A stretch of DNA of 42,926 nt from an uncultured Sphingomonadaceae bacterium (lineage in GTDB: Bacteria; Pseudomonadota; Alphaproteobacteria; Sphingomonadales; Sphingomonadaceae): NCBI GenBank assembly GCA_938003725.1, contig CALKXX010000009.1, forward strand, positions 1-42,926, given 5' to 3'. The translations under genes and the position numbers were made by a program. Shown one piece after another: positions 42,796 through 42,926 of this stretch. The notes below the pieces were generated by a model. It had not been told where the DNA came from and searched no databases. It saw only the letters and a program-made list of their open reading frames with translations. Position 1 is the stretch's first letter; each line of letters begins with the position of its first letter.

Positions 42796-42826
42796 TTGAC
42801 TAATATGTAATAATGTAATTACATAT
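42796..42826 (+). promoter_or_regulatory. Promoter with perfect 9-bp inverted repeat between -35 and -10 (ArsR autoregulation)
   Basis: TTGACT (42796-42801) and TACATA (42820-42825) make a plausible promoter with 18-base spacing. ATATGTAAT (42803-42811) and ATTACATAT (42818-42826) are perfect inverted repeats with a six-base spacer, filling the space between the two promoter boxes. The start codon of the regulator is at 42831, only five bases past the -10 box, with no ribosome site, which suggests a leaderless transcript. Confidence 0.55.
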
Positions 42827-42830
42827 ATAC

Positions 42831-42926
42831 ATGATTGATATCCCGACCAAGTCCGATTCGCAGATGGATGATGTGTTCGCCGCGCTGTCTCATCGGACAC
42901 GGCGGACCATTCTTGATTTGCTGCGT
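42831..42926 (+). CDS. ArsR-family transcriptional regulator, N-terminal part (3' truncated by window)
   Basis: The frame from the ATG at 42831 stays open to the window end, 32 codons. F-A-A-L-S-H-R-T-R-R-T-I-L-D-L-L-R is the first helix of ArsR-type winged-helix regulators, as in the other ArsR at 22400. The reading frame has no upstream ribosome site. Everything beyond the first helix is outside the window, so the partner gene is not visible. Confidence 0.8.
   Translation, partial: MIDIPTKSDSQMDDVFAALSHRTRRTILDLLR

Noticed and set aside
1..42926. CRISPR arrays, tRNA or rRNA genes, insertion sequences, prophage or toxin-antitoxin modules
   Set aside because: Reading through the gaps I found no regular repeat-spacer pattern, no cloverleaf-like gene and no transposase, integrase or toxin-like frame.

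Overview
The window looks like a chromosomal segment of an alphaproteobacterium of the order Sphingomonadales (Sphingopyxis/Sphingorhabdus-like). This is inferred from an alphaproteobacterial-type aa3 oxidase operon, a pyrE-pdxJ-acpS-lepB run, a CYP153-like P450, EthA-like Baeyer-Villiger monooxygenases and abundant short-chain dehydrogenases. No database search was possible, so genus-level placement is only an impression. I see no rRNA, tRNA, CRISPR array, insertion sequence or prophage.

Layout. 1-334: the 3' end of phosphoenolpyruvate carboxylase. 545-3267: two cytochrome P450 genes of different subfamilies, tail to tail with overlapping stop codons. 3458-5405: three small exported proteins (an odd Tyr/Gly- and Arg/Gly-rich lipoprotein, a small charged secreted protein, a secreted thermonuclease). 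5416-11752: a partial type II secretion operon in the order gspC-D-F-G-L-M, with no gspE, gspH-K or gspN. 11848-17395: a probable catabolic neighbourhood with an SMP-30-like protein and a HAD protein on one strand, an aldehyde dehydrogenase and a thiamine-diphosphate enzyme on the other, and an SDR with an unusual active site. 17500-20004: a glutathione S-transferase remnant, an EVE-domain protein, a fasciclin lipoprotein, and a folate/pterin pair (FolM-like reductase and FolB). 20041-23270: an rRNA-methyltransferase-like gene, thrC, and a divergent ArsR/SRPBCC pair.

23274-29613: the cytochrome c oxidase operon, transcribed leftward as ctaC-ctaD-ctaB-(53-aa CoxF-like protein)-ctaG-ctaE-DUF983-SURF1. 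It supplies the three core subunits, heme O synthesis, copper delivery and assembly factors. 29845-32629: pyrE-pdxJ and acpS-lepB, followed by what looks like the wreck of an AI-2E-type transporter gene. 32938-36339: argC, an NlpC/P60 peptidase and an M17 aminopeptidase. 36383-39483: tandem EthA-like flavin monooxygenases. 39559-42926: a membrane diguanylate cyclase, rimO, a DUF1761 membrane protein and the start of an ArsR regulator with a striking promoter/operator.

Most of the window is ordinary core metabolism and I did not find a clearly new multi-gene system. The points most worth following are the gene-poor T2SS operon, the ThDP enzyme and SDR with changed catalytic residues next to each other, a sequence element shared by two promoter regions about 1.35 kb apart, the hairpin inside the oxidase operon, two gene remnants, and the palindromic operators.
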